Of a DNA stretch of 64,000 nt, positions 38,580 through 47,517 are shown piece by piece. The number at the start of each line of letters is the position of its first letter. Positions within the stretch are counted from its first letter, which is position 1. This DNA comes from Microvirga sp. ACRRW (GTDB lineage: Bacteria; Pseudomonadota; Alphaproteobacteria; Rhizobiales; Beijerinckiaceae): NCBI RefSeq assembly GCF_022346925.1, contig NZ_JAKRNJ010000003.1:310001-374000 (forward strand), written 5' to 3'. Both the position numbers and the translations under genes were made by a program. A model generated the notes under the pieces. It ran no database searches and was not told the origin of the DNA. It saw nothing but the letters and a program-made list of their open reading frames with translations.

Positions 38580-41500
38580 TCACGCCGCTTTGATGAGGGT
38601 AAGAGCCTGCTCCAGCTCCGGTTCCATCAGCTCGTGGATCACAGGCCCCGCCGTCCAGACCAGGAAGGTGCGGATGCGCTTGTCCGGATAGATCTCGGAC
38701 AGCAGCATCCGGTAGAGCGCCAACTGTGCGACATAGGATGGGGGTGGAGGCTGGCCGGGCCTCGGGGCACGGGCGGTGGTCTTGAAATCCGCCACCAGCA
38801 CCTCGCTGCCGAGCACGGCGAGGCGGTCGATCTGGCCCGAAACCAGGAGTTCTCCCTGAGCCGTCAGCACCTTGCCCGCAATCGGGGCCTCTGCGCGGGA
38901 GCCGGGGCCGAACAGGGCTTTGAGCGCCTCGTGCCCCAGAACGTCGAGAGCGTTGGCGATCACCGATTCGCGAATCTCTGCGGGAAGGCGCGGCGCGCGG
39001 GCCCGCACATAGGCGCGCGCCATGCTCTCCCGGTGTTCCGCATCCAAGGCGGGCAGGCGTTCCAGCAGGGCGTGCACCAAGGTGCCGCGAAGCCGTGCGT
39101 CGGGCGCATAGGGGCCATCGCCGGGACGGGTCATGCGCTCGGCGGCGCCGAGCGCACTCGACGGACGGATCGGGGGCAAGGGCTCCGGCTCGGGCCGGGC
39201 GGGTAGGGTGAGCCAAGCCGGAACCTCGAAGGGCTCAAGCGGCGCGACATCCGATTCGGCGGCAAGCGTGCGTGCGAGCGGCGAGCCCTCGCGCCAAAGC
39301 TCGATGGGGCCGTAAGGCGCTTCCGACCGCTCCAGGCCGTTCGCCTTTTCGACGAGGCCGTGGCGGATCATCTCGCACCAGGCCTCCTGCGGCGATTCCT
39401 TGCCGCTGGTCCTGTAGGGCGCAATCACCAGCCGGTCCTTGGCGCGAGTCATCGCCACATAGAGAAGGCGGTTGTGCTCTTCATAGCCCTTGGCGTGCAG
39501 GAGATCGCGCGCCTCTTCCATGACGCTGCAATCGGCGCTCTTGCCCGGGGACCAGACGGGGATCGTGCGGCCTGTCTTGGTCTTGAGCTGCAAGAGCGGC
39601 GGATCGCGGCCCAGCACCTCGCAGCCGTCGATGAGAATGACGACGGGCGCTTCGAGACCTTTCGCGCCGTGCACCGTCATCACGCGCACTTCGTTGTTTA
39701 CCGAGTCGAGATCGCGCTTGATGGTGTGCGATGCGGATTCGAAACGATTGAGGAAGACGGTGAGAGAAGGCGTCTCCGTCATCTCCGATTGATGCGCGAA
39801 GCACAAGAACGCGTCGATGGCATCACCCGCTTCGCTGCCCAGACGCGCGACAAGCTGCGAACGCCCGCCACGCGGTCCGAGCAAGGTGGCGAAGAAGCCG
39901 AAGGGCCCGTGCTGTGCGGCGAGCTCGCGCCAGGCCTGAAGGGCCTCGCAGCCGCGCTGCGACTTCGCATCGCCTGCTTCCGCGTGTCGTGTCAGCGCGG
40001 CATGCAGCGACTCGTCGTCGGCGCGGTCGGTTGCGATGCGGATGAGGTCGTCGTCGTTAAGGCCGACGAGGGGTGATTTCAGTGCGGTTGCAAGGGTCAG
40101 GTCATCATCCGGCAGCAGCGCCGCGCGTCCCGCCGCCACGAGATCGAGCACGGCGATGTGCTCGCCGATATTGAGCCGATCCGCGCCTGCGACCGGCACG
40201 CCCGCTTCCTTCAGCGCGCGGATCACGGCCTCGAAGGCAGCACCGCGCTTGCGCACGAGAACGAGCACGTCTCCGGCGGTCCAGGTGCGTCCGTGCTCGT
40301 CGCCCTTGGTGGTCCAGCATTTCACGGCCTGCGCGATGCGCCGCGCGACGACGACAGGCGGCGATTGCTGCTCCGGCTCGTCGACGGGAAGCACCCAGGC
40401 CTCGGGCTCCTCCTCGTCGGCGGGCGTCTCTGTCGGCCACATTTCCACGAGCCCCGGCGCATGCGGGCGCGCGCTCTCATGCACGGTGCCGATGGCTTTG
40501 TCTTCGAAAGAGAGGCCCTTGAAGTTCTTCTCCACCGCGAAGGTCGCATCCACCGCCGAGAGCACGGCTTTGGCGGAGCGGAAGGACATGGTGAGCGACA
40601 CGTCCTCGAACAGAAGCTCGGCTTCGCGCACCTTCTTCGACCAGTCGCGGCGGGTGGATTCGAATTCCTGCGGCGCTGCGCCCTGGAAGCCGTAGATCGA
40701 TTGCTTGGGATCGCCCACGGCAAAAAGCGTGCGGATGCGCTTCCCGCCTGCGCCTTCACCAGAGGTGAAGTCCTCGGTGATCTTGCGTAGGATCTCCCAT
40801 TGCTGCGGGTTCGTGTCCTGCGCCTCATCGATCAGCACGTGATCGATGCCGCGGTCGAGCTTGTAGAGAACCCAGGCCGTGTCGCCGCGTGAGAGAAGCG
40901 CAAGCGTCTTGTCGATGAGGTCCTGGAAGTCGAGCGCGCCGAGACGCATCTTCGCCTGCTCGACACGGTCGTGAATCTCGGCGGCCAGCAGGAACAGCGC
41001 TTGCGTGCGCTCGACCGCGCGTGCAGCCTTGCGCTTGTCCATGAGACGCCAGATGCGGCCTTGTTCGTCGAGCAGCCGCTCCTTCAACGAAGGATCGACG
41101 GACTTGGTGACGAGGCGCGATTCTGCGCGCGGCAAGCCATCGGATTCCTTCAGGAAGACCGACAGGTAGTGCTTGAGCTTCTCGGAGGGTTCAGAGGCAT
41201 TCGCAGCGGCGATGAAGGCTTCTGCTCGCTCCTGATCGGTGGCCTTGCCCGTCATCAGGTCCTGCGCGATGGCAGGCCAGCTTTCCGGTTTGAAACCGCC
41301 TTCCAGCATCGCCTGTTCGATGCTCTCGAGCGTCTCATCAGGGTTCAGCCCAAGCTCCTGGATCAGGCGCGCGATGCCGGTGGTATCGTGCAAAAAGTCC
41401 TTGCAACGCAGCGCCGCGTTGAGAGCGGAGGTGAGCGCATCGCCCACCGCATCGACACTGATGATGTCGAGCGCATCCTTCAGCTGCGGGAAATTGCCGT

Positions 41501-42017
41501 TGGAGGCATCGGCGAGCACGTTCTTCACGGCCTGCGCCAGCATCTCGTCGGTCTGGCTCTCGTCCAACACCGCGAAGCGCGCGGGCACGTTGGCCTCGAA
41601 GGGCACGAGGTGCAGCAGGCGCTCGCAGAAGGCGTGGATGGTGTCGATCTTCAAGCCGCCCGGCGTTTCCACGGCGCGCGCGAAAAGCGTGCGGGCGAGC
41701 TTCACCTGCTGGCGCGTGGGCTTGCGGCCTTCGAGTTCGGTGAGTTCGGCAACGAGGCTGTCCTCGTCCATCGTCACCCATTTTCCCAGGCGCTCGAACA
41801 CGCGGATCGCCATGTTGGCGGCGGCAGCCTTGGTGAAGGTGAGGCAGAGAATGCGTCCCGGCAGCGAACCCGCCAGCAGCAGGCGCACCACGCGGTCGGT
41901 GAGCACCTTCGTCTTGCCTGCGCCCGCATTGGCGGACACCCAGGCCGACGCGCTCGGGTTCGCGGCGCGGCGCTGCGCGTCCTTGGTGTAATCGGGAATG
42001 ACGAGATCGTTGCTCAT
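38580..42017 (-). CDS. addA: Double-strand break repair helicase-nuclease AddA
   Basis: AddA is the UvrD-type helicase-nuclease subunit of AddAB, which resects DNA ends to feed RecA in place of RecBCD. The 1145-residue protein shows Walker A NAGAGKT, motif [12 protein letters not shown], motif [17 protein letters not shown], motif [12 protein letters not shown] and motif [12 protein letters not shown]. The C-terminal PD-(D/E)XK nuclease has [17 protein letters not shown] and LVADFKT. The start ATG overlaps the addB stop as ATGA; an upstream extension is rejected. It is the last gene of a divL-tsaE/amgK-murU-addB-addA run. Confidence 0.96.
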   Translation of the reverse strand: MSNDLVIPDYTKDAQRRAANPSASAWVSANAGAGKTKVLTDRVVRLLLAGSLPGRILCLTFTKAAAANMAIRVFERLGKWVTMDEDSLVAELTELEGRKPTRQQVKLARTLFARAVETPGGLKIDTIHAFCERLLHLVPFEANVPARFAVLDESQTDEMLAQAVKNVLADASNGNFPQLKDALDIISVDAVGDALTSALNAALRCKDFLHDTTGIARLIQELGLNPDETLESIEQAMLEGGFKPESWPAIAQDLMTGKATDQERAEAFIAAANASEPSEKLKHYLSVFLKESDGLPRAESRLVTKSVDPSLKERLLDEQGRIWRLMDKRKAARAVERTQALFLLAAEIHDRVEQAKMRLGALDFQDLIDKTLALLSRGDTAWVLYKLDRGIDHVLIDEAQDTNPQQWEILRKITEDFTSGEGAGGKRIRTLFAVGDPKQSIYGFQGAAPQEFESTRRDWSKKVREAELLFEDVSLTMSFRSAKAVLSAVDATFAVEKNFKGLSFEDKAIGTVHESARPHAPGLVEMWPTETPADEEEPEAWVLPVDEPEQQSPPVVVARRIAQAVKCWTTKGDEHGRTWTAGDVLVLVRKRGAAFEAVIRALKEAGVPVAGADRLNIGEHIAVLDLVAAGRAALLPDDDLTLATALKSPLVGLNDDDLIRIATDRADDESLHAALTRHAEAGDAKSQRGCEALQAWRELAAQHGPFGFFATLLGPRGGRSQLVARLGSEAGDAIDAFLCFAHQSEMTETPSLTVFLNRFESASHTIKRDLDSVNNEVRVMTVHGAKGLEAPVVILIDGCEVLGRDPPLLQLKTKTGRTIPVWSPGKSADCSVMEEARDLLHAKGYEEHNRLLYVAMTRAKDRLVIAPYRTSGKESPQEAWCEMIRHGLVEKANGLERSEAPYGPIELWREGSPLARTLAAESDVAPLEPFEVPAWLTLPARPEPEPLPPIRPSSALGAAERMTRPGDGPYAPDARLRGTLVHALLERLPALDAEHRESMARAYVRARAPRLPAEIRESVIANALDVLGHEALKALFGPGSRAEAPIAGKVLTAQGELLVSGQIDRLAVLGSEVLVADFKTTARAPRPGQPPPPSYVAQLALYRMLLSEIYPDKRIRTFLVWTAGPVIHELMEPELEQALTLIKAA

Positions 42018-45000
42018 TCGCCGCCCTCGACCCCGCCCGCGCTCGCCAGCGACCATTCCTTCACCCGCGCCAAGTGATCGTATTCGGAGAAGCGCCGCGC
42101 ATATTTCGGGAAGGGCCGCGACACGTAGGCTGCTTCGCCCTTCACGAAACGCGCGATCATGCCCTCGAAGCGGCGGCGATGCTCTTCCACGATCTCGGGC
42201 ACCGAGCGCTCCTCGTTGCGTCCCGGCTCGATTGTGCGCGGCTTGATCGGCTCGCGTCCGCCCGTGGTGTGAACATAGACGAGTTCCGGCGTCTCCTTCG
42301 CCATCGGCAGGCCCTTGAACGCACCTTTCATCAGCATCACCGCTTCAAGGGTCAGCTGCGGCGAGAAGCCCGCATAGACCTCGCGCACGCCGGGCGGCTG
42401 ACCGGTCTTGAAGTCGATGATGGAGAAGCCGCCGTCACGGCGATACTCGATGCGGTCGGCGCGGGCGCGCAGATTGAAGATCGAGCCGTCGGGCATCGGG
42501 ATCGAAAGCCTGCCGGAACGCTCGGCATAAACCTCCGCGATGCTGGGGCGGCGTTCCCGCTCCCAATCGAGGAAGGCGATGGCGAGCCGCTCGAAACGCG
42601 GCCACCATTCGGCATAGAGTTCGGGATAGGCTTCCCGGATTTCGCCGAAAGCTTCCTCTCCGAGCCCAAGCAGGATTTCGTCCGCGTGCGCCGGAATCTC
42701 TCTCGGAAAACGCTCTGCGAACTGGCCGACCACATCGTGAATGATCGTGCCGCGATTGGCGGCGCTCGGCGCAACCGCAATCGCCTCCAGCGCATCGAGC
42801 TTCAGCACGTGGCGCGCGAAGATCGAATAGGGATCGCGCACCAGCGTCTCGACTTCCGTGACACTGAGCGAGCGCGGGAAGAGCGCAGGATCGGGCTTCG
42901 GGCGCGGGCGCGGCAAGGGCGGCGCGGGCTCCGGCGTATCGAGTGTGCGCGCAAGGCGGCGATAAGTCTCGCCCGCCTTCACCATCCGCTCCCACACATC
43001 CTTGCCGGTGAAAGCCTTGAGGCGTTGCAGGAAGCGCGAGGGCACCATAGGCGAGCCGTCGCGCTTGTGCGCGCGGGTGATCACCACATCATGCGTGCCG
43101 AGGGCCTGCACGAAATCGTGCGCCGTCTGACCGATGCGCCGCTCCGGCGGCATCAGGCCGACGCGGGCGCGCATGGGGCGGTTGAGGAACGCGTCCGTCA
43201 CCGTGCGCGGCGGCCATGTGCCCTCGTCCAACCCGCCGAGCACGACACGATCCACGGAGAGAAGGCGCGCTTCGAGAAGGCCGAGAATCTTCAGGCGGCG
43301 ATGGGTGGAGCGCGGCGAGGGGCTTAAACTACGCTGCTTGGCGAGCGCCGTGAAGAAAGCGGGATAATCGACGAAGCGGCCGAGAAGCGGATGGCCTTCC
43401 TCCTCGCGGATGTCGGAATTCTCGAGATCGTCGAAAAGGGCGGCGAGCGGTTCGAGGGTGGGCTCGCTCTCGCCTTCGTCGTCTTCCGGTGCCGCACAGA
43501 GCAAATCGAAAGCGCGCCGGTGATGCTCCACCAAGGCCATCAGATCGATGCGCTCCTCGCCATGCGCGGCAGGCGTGAAGGTCTGGAACGCAAGATCGAG
43601 CCGCCGCAGCAATTCGTCGGCGAGGTCCCAATCCGCTTCCGAAAGGCGCGCGCGGGGACGCGGCGTGCGATGGTCTTTCTCCGCGCGGCGCGTGGCGAGG
43701 GCTGCGCGCATGCCCGCAATGCCGGGAGCAGGCGCGGGACCGCGCAGCACGCCGATTTCGAGAATGCTTGCCGCCTGTTCGACGGTGGCGCGCGGAAAGC
43801 CCAGACGCACCAGCGGATGCGCAAGCAGCGAGAGCAGGCGCACGGGGCTCAAATCGTCGGCAGCGGCCTCCGCCGTCAATCGTGCGAGGCGGCCTGCGGG
43901 CGTGTCGGCAAGCGGTATGCCCGCAGAGTCTTCGACACCCAATCCCCAGCGCGCGAGTTCCGCTGTCACGCGCGCGGCCAAGGCGCGGTCGGGTGTCACG
44001 AGCGCTGCTGTCTTGTCGGGATGCTGCAGCGTCTCGCGCAGGGCGATGGCGATGGAGAATGCTTCCTCGCGCTCGTCCATGGCCTCGATGATGGTCAGGC
44101 CCTCGCAGCCCTTGCCGCTCATCGCGAGGCGCTCTTCCGACGAGATCAGAGCCCAGCGGTCCGTGGTGTCGGCGGGGCGCAGGGTTTCCGAGAGCAGGTG
44201 ATTGCGCGCACGCGCCTGTTCCGACGGTTCGCCGAGGATGGCGACCTCGGAGCGCTTGATGCGCAGGTTCTTGTCGATCAGACGGCGGAGCGAGGCCTGC
44301 GGGTGGCTGTGCACCGGGTCGCTCTCGTCATCGCCTCCTGCACCGATAGTCGACCAGCTTTCCTCGTCGAGATCCGTATCGAGGCCGGGCAGCACGATGG
44401 CGCCGCGCGGCAGGCGCGCGATGGTCGCCATGAGATGAGCGGTCGCCGGCACCGAGCCGGTGGAGCCCGCAACGATCATGGGATGGCTCGGGCGCTCGCG
44501 GGTGAGACGACGCGCTTCCGCCTCGATCAAGGCTGTGCGCCGCTGCGCCGGATCGCTGGCGGCGCGCTCGGCCAGAATTTTCGGCCAGTTCTCGCTCGCG
44601 ATCTGCACGAAATGGCGCGTGATCTCGAAATACTTCGAGTAATCGGCATCCACCGCCAGTTCGAGCGCGTGCCAATCGATGCCCTCCGTGGTGAAGGCAT
44701 CCATCAGCGTTTCGAGATCGCCTGCGAGGTTCACTGCATCCGCAGGAGAGGCTGGCACCATGAAGGGCACTTCGGGGCCGAGCTGCAACAATGCGCGGTC
44801 CACTTCCGCCGACCAGCGCTGCACGAGGCGCGTGAGGATGAGACGGCGCTCCAGCGGCGGAATGGGCGGCTTGAGGCTGGCGGTCTCCGCAAACGGCGTG
44901 CCTTCGAGACCCGTCAGCTCGAACTCGGCTTCATCCGTTTCGCCAAGTGGCACGATGCGCGGCAGGAGTTGCGCGCGGCCTGCACCGCGCTCGGCCAGAA

Positions 45001-45175
45001 GCGCGATCAGCGCGCGGGTGGCGCGGCGGGTCGGGACATAGATGGTGATGTCGGCTAACGCCGCGGGATCGTCTTCGAGCGGGCCGACAAGGCGTCCGTC
45101 AAGCAGCGCGTCCACCAGGGTCGGCAGGAAGGCGCAACCCGGAGGAATGGAAAAGACGCGCGGCGTGCTCGACAA
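42014..45175 (-). CDS. addB: Double-strand break repair protein AddB
   Basis: AddB is the second subunit of AddAB and has its own nuclease domain and an inactivated helicase fold. The 1053 residues match alphaproteobacterial AddB. Visible are PTRRATRALIALLAERG near the start, VAGSTGSVPAT, and a C-terminal RecB-like nuclease with GTIIHDVVG, RADRIEYRRDGGFSIIDFKTG. The usual Fe-S cysteine staple of Firmicutes AddB is not apparent. It overlaps addA by four bases and starts 10 bases after murU's stop. Confidence 0.95.
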   Translation of the reverse strand: MSSTPRVFSIPPGCAFLPTLVDALLDGRLVGPLEDDPAALADITIYVPTRRATRALIALLAERGAGRAQLLPRIVPLGETDEAEFELTGLEGTPFAETASLKPPIPPLERRLILTRLVQRWSAEVDRALLQLGPEVPFMVPASPADAVNLAGDLETLMDAFTTEGIDWHALELAVDADYSKYFEITRHFVQIASENWPKILAERAASDPAQRRTALIEAEARRLTRERPSHPMIVAGSTGSVPATAHLMATIARLPRGAIVLPGLDTDLDEESWSTIGAGGDDESDPVHSHPQASLRRLIDKNLRIKRSEVAILGEPSEQARARNHLLSETLRPADTTDRWALISSEERLAMSGKGCEGLTIIEAMDEREEAFSIAIALRETLQHPDKTAALVTPDRALAARVTAELARWGLGVEDSAGIPLADTPAGRLARLTAEAAADDLSPVRLLSLLAHPLVRLGFPRATVEQAASILEIGVLRGPAPAPGIAGMRAALATRRAEKDHRTPRPRARLSEADWDLADELLRRLDLAFQTFTPAAHGEERIDLMALVEHHRRAFDLLCAAPEDDEGESEPTLEPLAALFDDLENSDIREEEGHPLLGRFVDYPAFFTALAKQRSLSPSPRSTHRRLKILGLLEARLLSVDRVVLGGLDEGTWPPRTVTDAFLNRPMRARVGLMPPERRIGQTAHDFVQALGTHDVVITRAHKRDGSPMVPSRFLQRLKAFTGKDVWERMVKAGETYRRLARTLDTPEPAPPLPRPRPKPDPALFPRSLSVTEVETLVRDPYSIFARHVLKLDALEAIAVAPSAANRGTIIHDVVGQFAERFPREIPAHADEILLGLGEEAFGEIREAYPELYAEWWPRFERLAIAFLDWERERRPSIAEVYAERSGRLSIPMPDGSIFNLRARADRIEYRRDGGFSIIDFKTGQPPGVREVYAGFSPQLTLEAVMLMKGAFKGLPMAKETPELVYVHTTGGREPIKPRTIEPGRNEERSVPEIVEEHRRRFEGMIARFVKGEAAYVSRPFPKYARRFSEYDHLARVKEWSLASAGGVEGGE

Positions 45176-45184
45176 GACAAAACC

Positions 45185-45919
45185 TCATCGCTTGCTGGCG
45201 GCAAGGCACTTTTCTGCCTCTCCGATCGTGTGAGGCTCTCCAACATGCAGCCATTGGCCTTCCAGAGGCAAGCCGTAGAGGCGGCCATTGGCGATGGCGC
45301 GGTTGTAGAAGGCATTGGCCGAGAAGGCGCCGTCAGACGATCCCGTCACCATCTCAGGCTTCACGATCGCCACGCCCGCATAGACGAAATCCGAACTCGG
45401 GTCCTCGCCGCGACGGCGTAAAGCTCCATCCGCATCGCGGTGAAAATCGCCTTTTCCTTCGTAGCCAACACTTGTGGATAACGGGGCGACGAGCATCAGG
45501 ATGTCCATGCGTTCCGCATCCCAGGCCCCCACGAGGCGCTTGAGATTCGGAGTCTCGCCTTCAATCCACATGGAATCGGAATTGAAGGTGATGAAGGGAT
45601 CCTGTCCTAACAACGGCAAAGCTTTCTTCACGCCGCCGCCGGTTTCGAGCAGCTCCGCGCGCTCGTCGGACACCACGATCTCCGGAGCAGTACGCGTGCG
45701 CAGATGCGCTTCCAGCATGTCCGCGAAATGGTGCACATTCACAACCACCGTGCCAATGCCGGCCTCATGCAGCTTATCGAGCGCGAAATCGATGAGGCTT
45801 TGCCCGGCGACTTTCACGAGGGGCTTCGGCATGGTGGCCGTGATCGGCAGCATGCGCGTGCCGAGGCCCGCTGCGAGAACGATGGCCGTGTGAGGCTTGC
45901 GCTGGGAAAACTGGGACAC
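45185..45919 (-). CDS. murU: N-acetylmuramate alpha-1-phosphate uridylyltransferase-like nucleotidyltransferase
   Basis: The 244-residue protein is a sugar-phosphate nucleotidyltransferase with the nucleotide motif VLAAGLGTRMLPIT, KPLVKVAG, and a metal aspartate in FITFNSDSMW. The adjacent kinase domain resembles AmgK, so the pair fits MurU/AmgK of the anabolic peptidoglycan recycling route that bypasses MurA and confers fosfomycin tolerance in pseudomonads. Relatives often carry a general mannose-1-phosphate guanylyltransferase label. Start ATG 45919 lies nine bases after the stop of the fused tsaE-amgK gene. Confidence 0.88.
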   Translation of the reverse strand: MSQFSQRKPHTAIVLAAGLGTRMLPITATMPKPLVKVAGQSLIDFALDKLHEAGIGTVVVNVHHFADMLEAHLRTRTAPEIVVSDERAELLETGGGVKKALPLLGQDPFITFNSDSMWIEGETPNLKRLVGAWDAERMDILMLVAPLSTSVGYEGKGDFHRDADGALRRRGEDPSSDFVYAGVAIVKPEMVTGSSDGAFSANAFYNRAIANGRLYGLPLEGQWLHVGEPHTIGEAEKCLAASKR

Positions 45920-45928
45920 TGAAATGAC

Positions 45929-47509
45929 TCAAGACGATGGCGGCGTGTCATCCTCGAGCGGGATGAGACGCGGCAGGTAATTTTCATACCAGACCTTGAG
46001 CTTCGCCAAGGCGGGATGCGCGAGATTGCGGGTGAGATAAGCCTCGATGCGCGGCAGGTGCTTGAGGTAATGTGGCTTGCCGTCGCGACGGTCGAGGCGC
46101 GCGAAAATGCCGAGGATCTTGGTGGCGCGCTGCGCCGCCATGATCGCATAGGCACGGGCAAAGCCAGCAACATCGAAGGCGGGATCGGCGGCTTTACGCT
46201 CACGGGCGTAAAGGCCGATGAGTTTCAGTTCGAGTTCGGCAGGCACGGTCACGCGCGCATCCTGCAGAAGCGATGCGACGTCGTAAGCAGGCGAGCCGAG
46301 GGTCGCATCCTGGAAGTCGATGAGGCCCACACGCTGCAGGCCCTCACGCTCGCCCATCCAGATCAGGTTGGGCGAATGATAGTCGCGCAATGTCCATGTC
46401 ACCGGGCCTGCGAGAATTTCGCCCAGCGCTTCCGTCCAGAGATTGACGAATTCCGCGCGCGCGGAGCCCGAGAGCTGCGTGCCGATGATGTGCGGTACAT
46501 ACCAATCGGCGAGCAGCTCCACCTCGATGAGCATGGCTTCGAGATCGTAGGGCGGAATCTCGTGCTCGACGCCGTCTGCCACCGGCAGCACCTGCGGCAG
46601 CTCGGTGCTGTGCAGCTTCACGAGAAGGCGCGTAGCTTCCGCATAGCGTTCGGGAATCGGGCCGTTCTCGTCGACCACGGGATCGGCGCCGAGATCCTCG
46701 ATCAGCAGAAGGCCCGCGTCGAGATCCTCGCCGTAGATGTAAGGCGCGCTGAATCCCAAGGCGCGCAGGCCCTTGTCCATGGCGACGAAGGCATGAACGG
46801 TTTCCGCGAGCTTCGCGATGGTCGTGTAGGGCTTGCCGCGCCGCACGGGCGGGCCGACGGGCCGGGGCGGCGAGATCATGAGCAGCGCGGTCTCGCCGTT
46901 CATCTTGATCAGCCGCTCATAGGAACGGATTACGGAGGCATCGCTCGACATCGGCAGGCGCACGGCCTCCGACCAGCCGCAGCGATCCACCAGATTGCGA
47001 AAGGCCTTGATGCGCTGCAGGCGCGAGGCGAAGGCGCCGGTGCCGGTGAGCATGGCAATGCGGCCCTGGCCTCCGGGCGCGAAATCGAGGCGGATGTCGA
47101 GATGGTCGGGGTTCAGCGCATCCTCGGCGCGCTCGGGCCATTCCACGAGCGCGATGGCGCTTTCCGTCATCTCCTCCCAGCCCAGCTCCACAAGCTCGTA
47201 GCCGCCGGAGAGGCGATAGAAGTCGGCATGAACGATAGGGCAGAGCGGCCCGTCATAGACCTGCATGAGCGTGAAGGTGGGGCTCGGCACCTCCAGCTCC
47301 GGCTCGTTCGCGAGCGTGCGCACGAGGGCGCGGGCGAAGGTGGTCTTGCCGGCTCCTAAGCCGCCCGAGAGGGTCACGAGATCGCCGGCCTTCAGCTCCT
47401 CAGCGAGCTTGCGCGCGAAATCTTCCGTGGACTCGTGGTCGGGAAGCGACACGATCCATGCGGCTTGGGAGACATCCAACTCGGACATGCGGGCTAATCC
47501 ATTCACCAT
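45929..47509 (-). CDS. TsaE ATPase fused to AmgK-like sugar kinase
   Basis: Two domains lie in one 526-residue chain. Residues about 10-160 are TsaE, the P-loop ATPase needed with TsaB/C/D for tRNA t6A37: GGLGAGKTTFAR near 49-60, then HADFYRLSG and ALVEWPERAE. Residues about 185-520 are an aminoglycoside-phosphotransferase-like kinase resembling AmgK: LLIEDLGADPV, LRDYHSPNLIW (catalytic loop) and GLIDFQDA. The second domain probably phosphorylates MurNAc or GlcNAc for MurU downstream. The ATG at 47509 follows AGGATGACCG; ATG 47488 is an alternative. Such fusions are known in alphaproteobacteria. Confidence 0.92.
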   Translation of the reverse strand: MVNGLARMSELDVSQAAWIVSLPDHESTEDFARKLAEELKAGDLVTLSGGLGAGKTTFARALVRTLANEPELEVPSPTFTLMQVYDGPLCPIVHADFYRLSGGYELVELGWEEMTESAIALVEWPERAEDALNPDHLDIRLDFAPGGQGRIAMLTGTGAFASRLQRIKAFRNLVDRCGWSEAVRLPMSSDASVIRSYERLIKMNGETALLMISPPRPVGPPVRRGKPYTTIAKLAETVHAFVAMDKGLRALGFSAPYIYGEDLDAGLLLIEDLGADPVVDENGPIPERYAEATRLLVKLHSTELPQVLPVADGVEHEIPPYDLEAMLIEVELLADWYVPHIIGTQLSGSARAEFVNLWTEALGEILAGPVTWTLRDYHSPNLIWMGEREGLQRVGLIDFQDATLGSPAYDVASLLQDARVTVPAELELKLIGLYARERKAADPAFDVAGFARAYAIMAAQRATKILGIFARLDRRDGKPHYLKHLPRIEAYLTRNLAHPALAKLKVWYENYLPRLIPLEDDTPPSS

Positions 47510-47517
47510 CGGTCATC

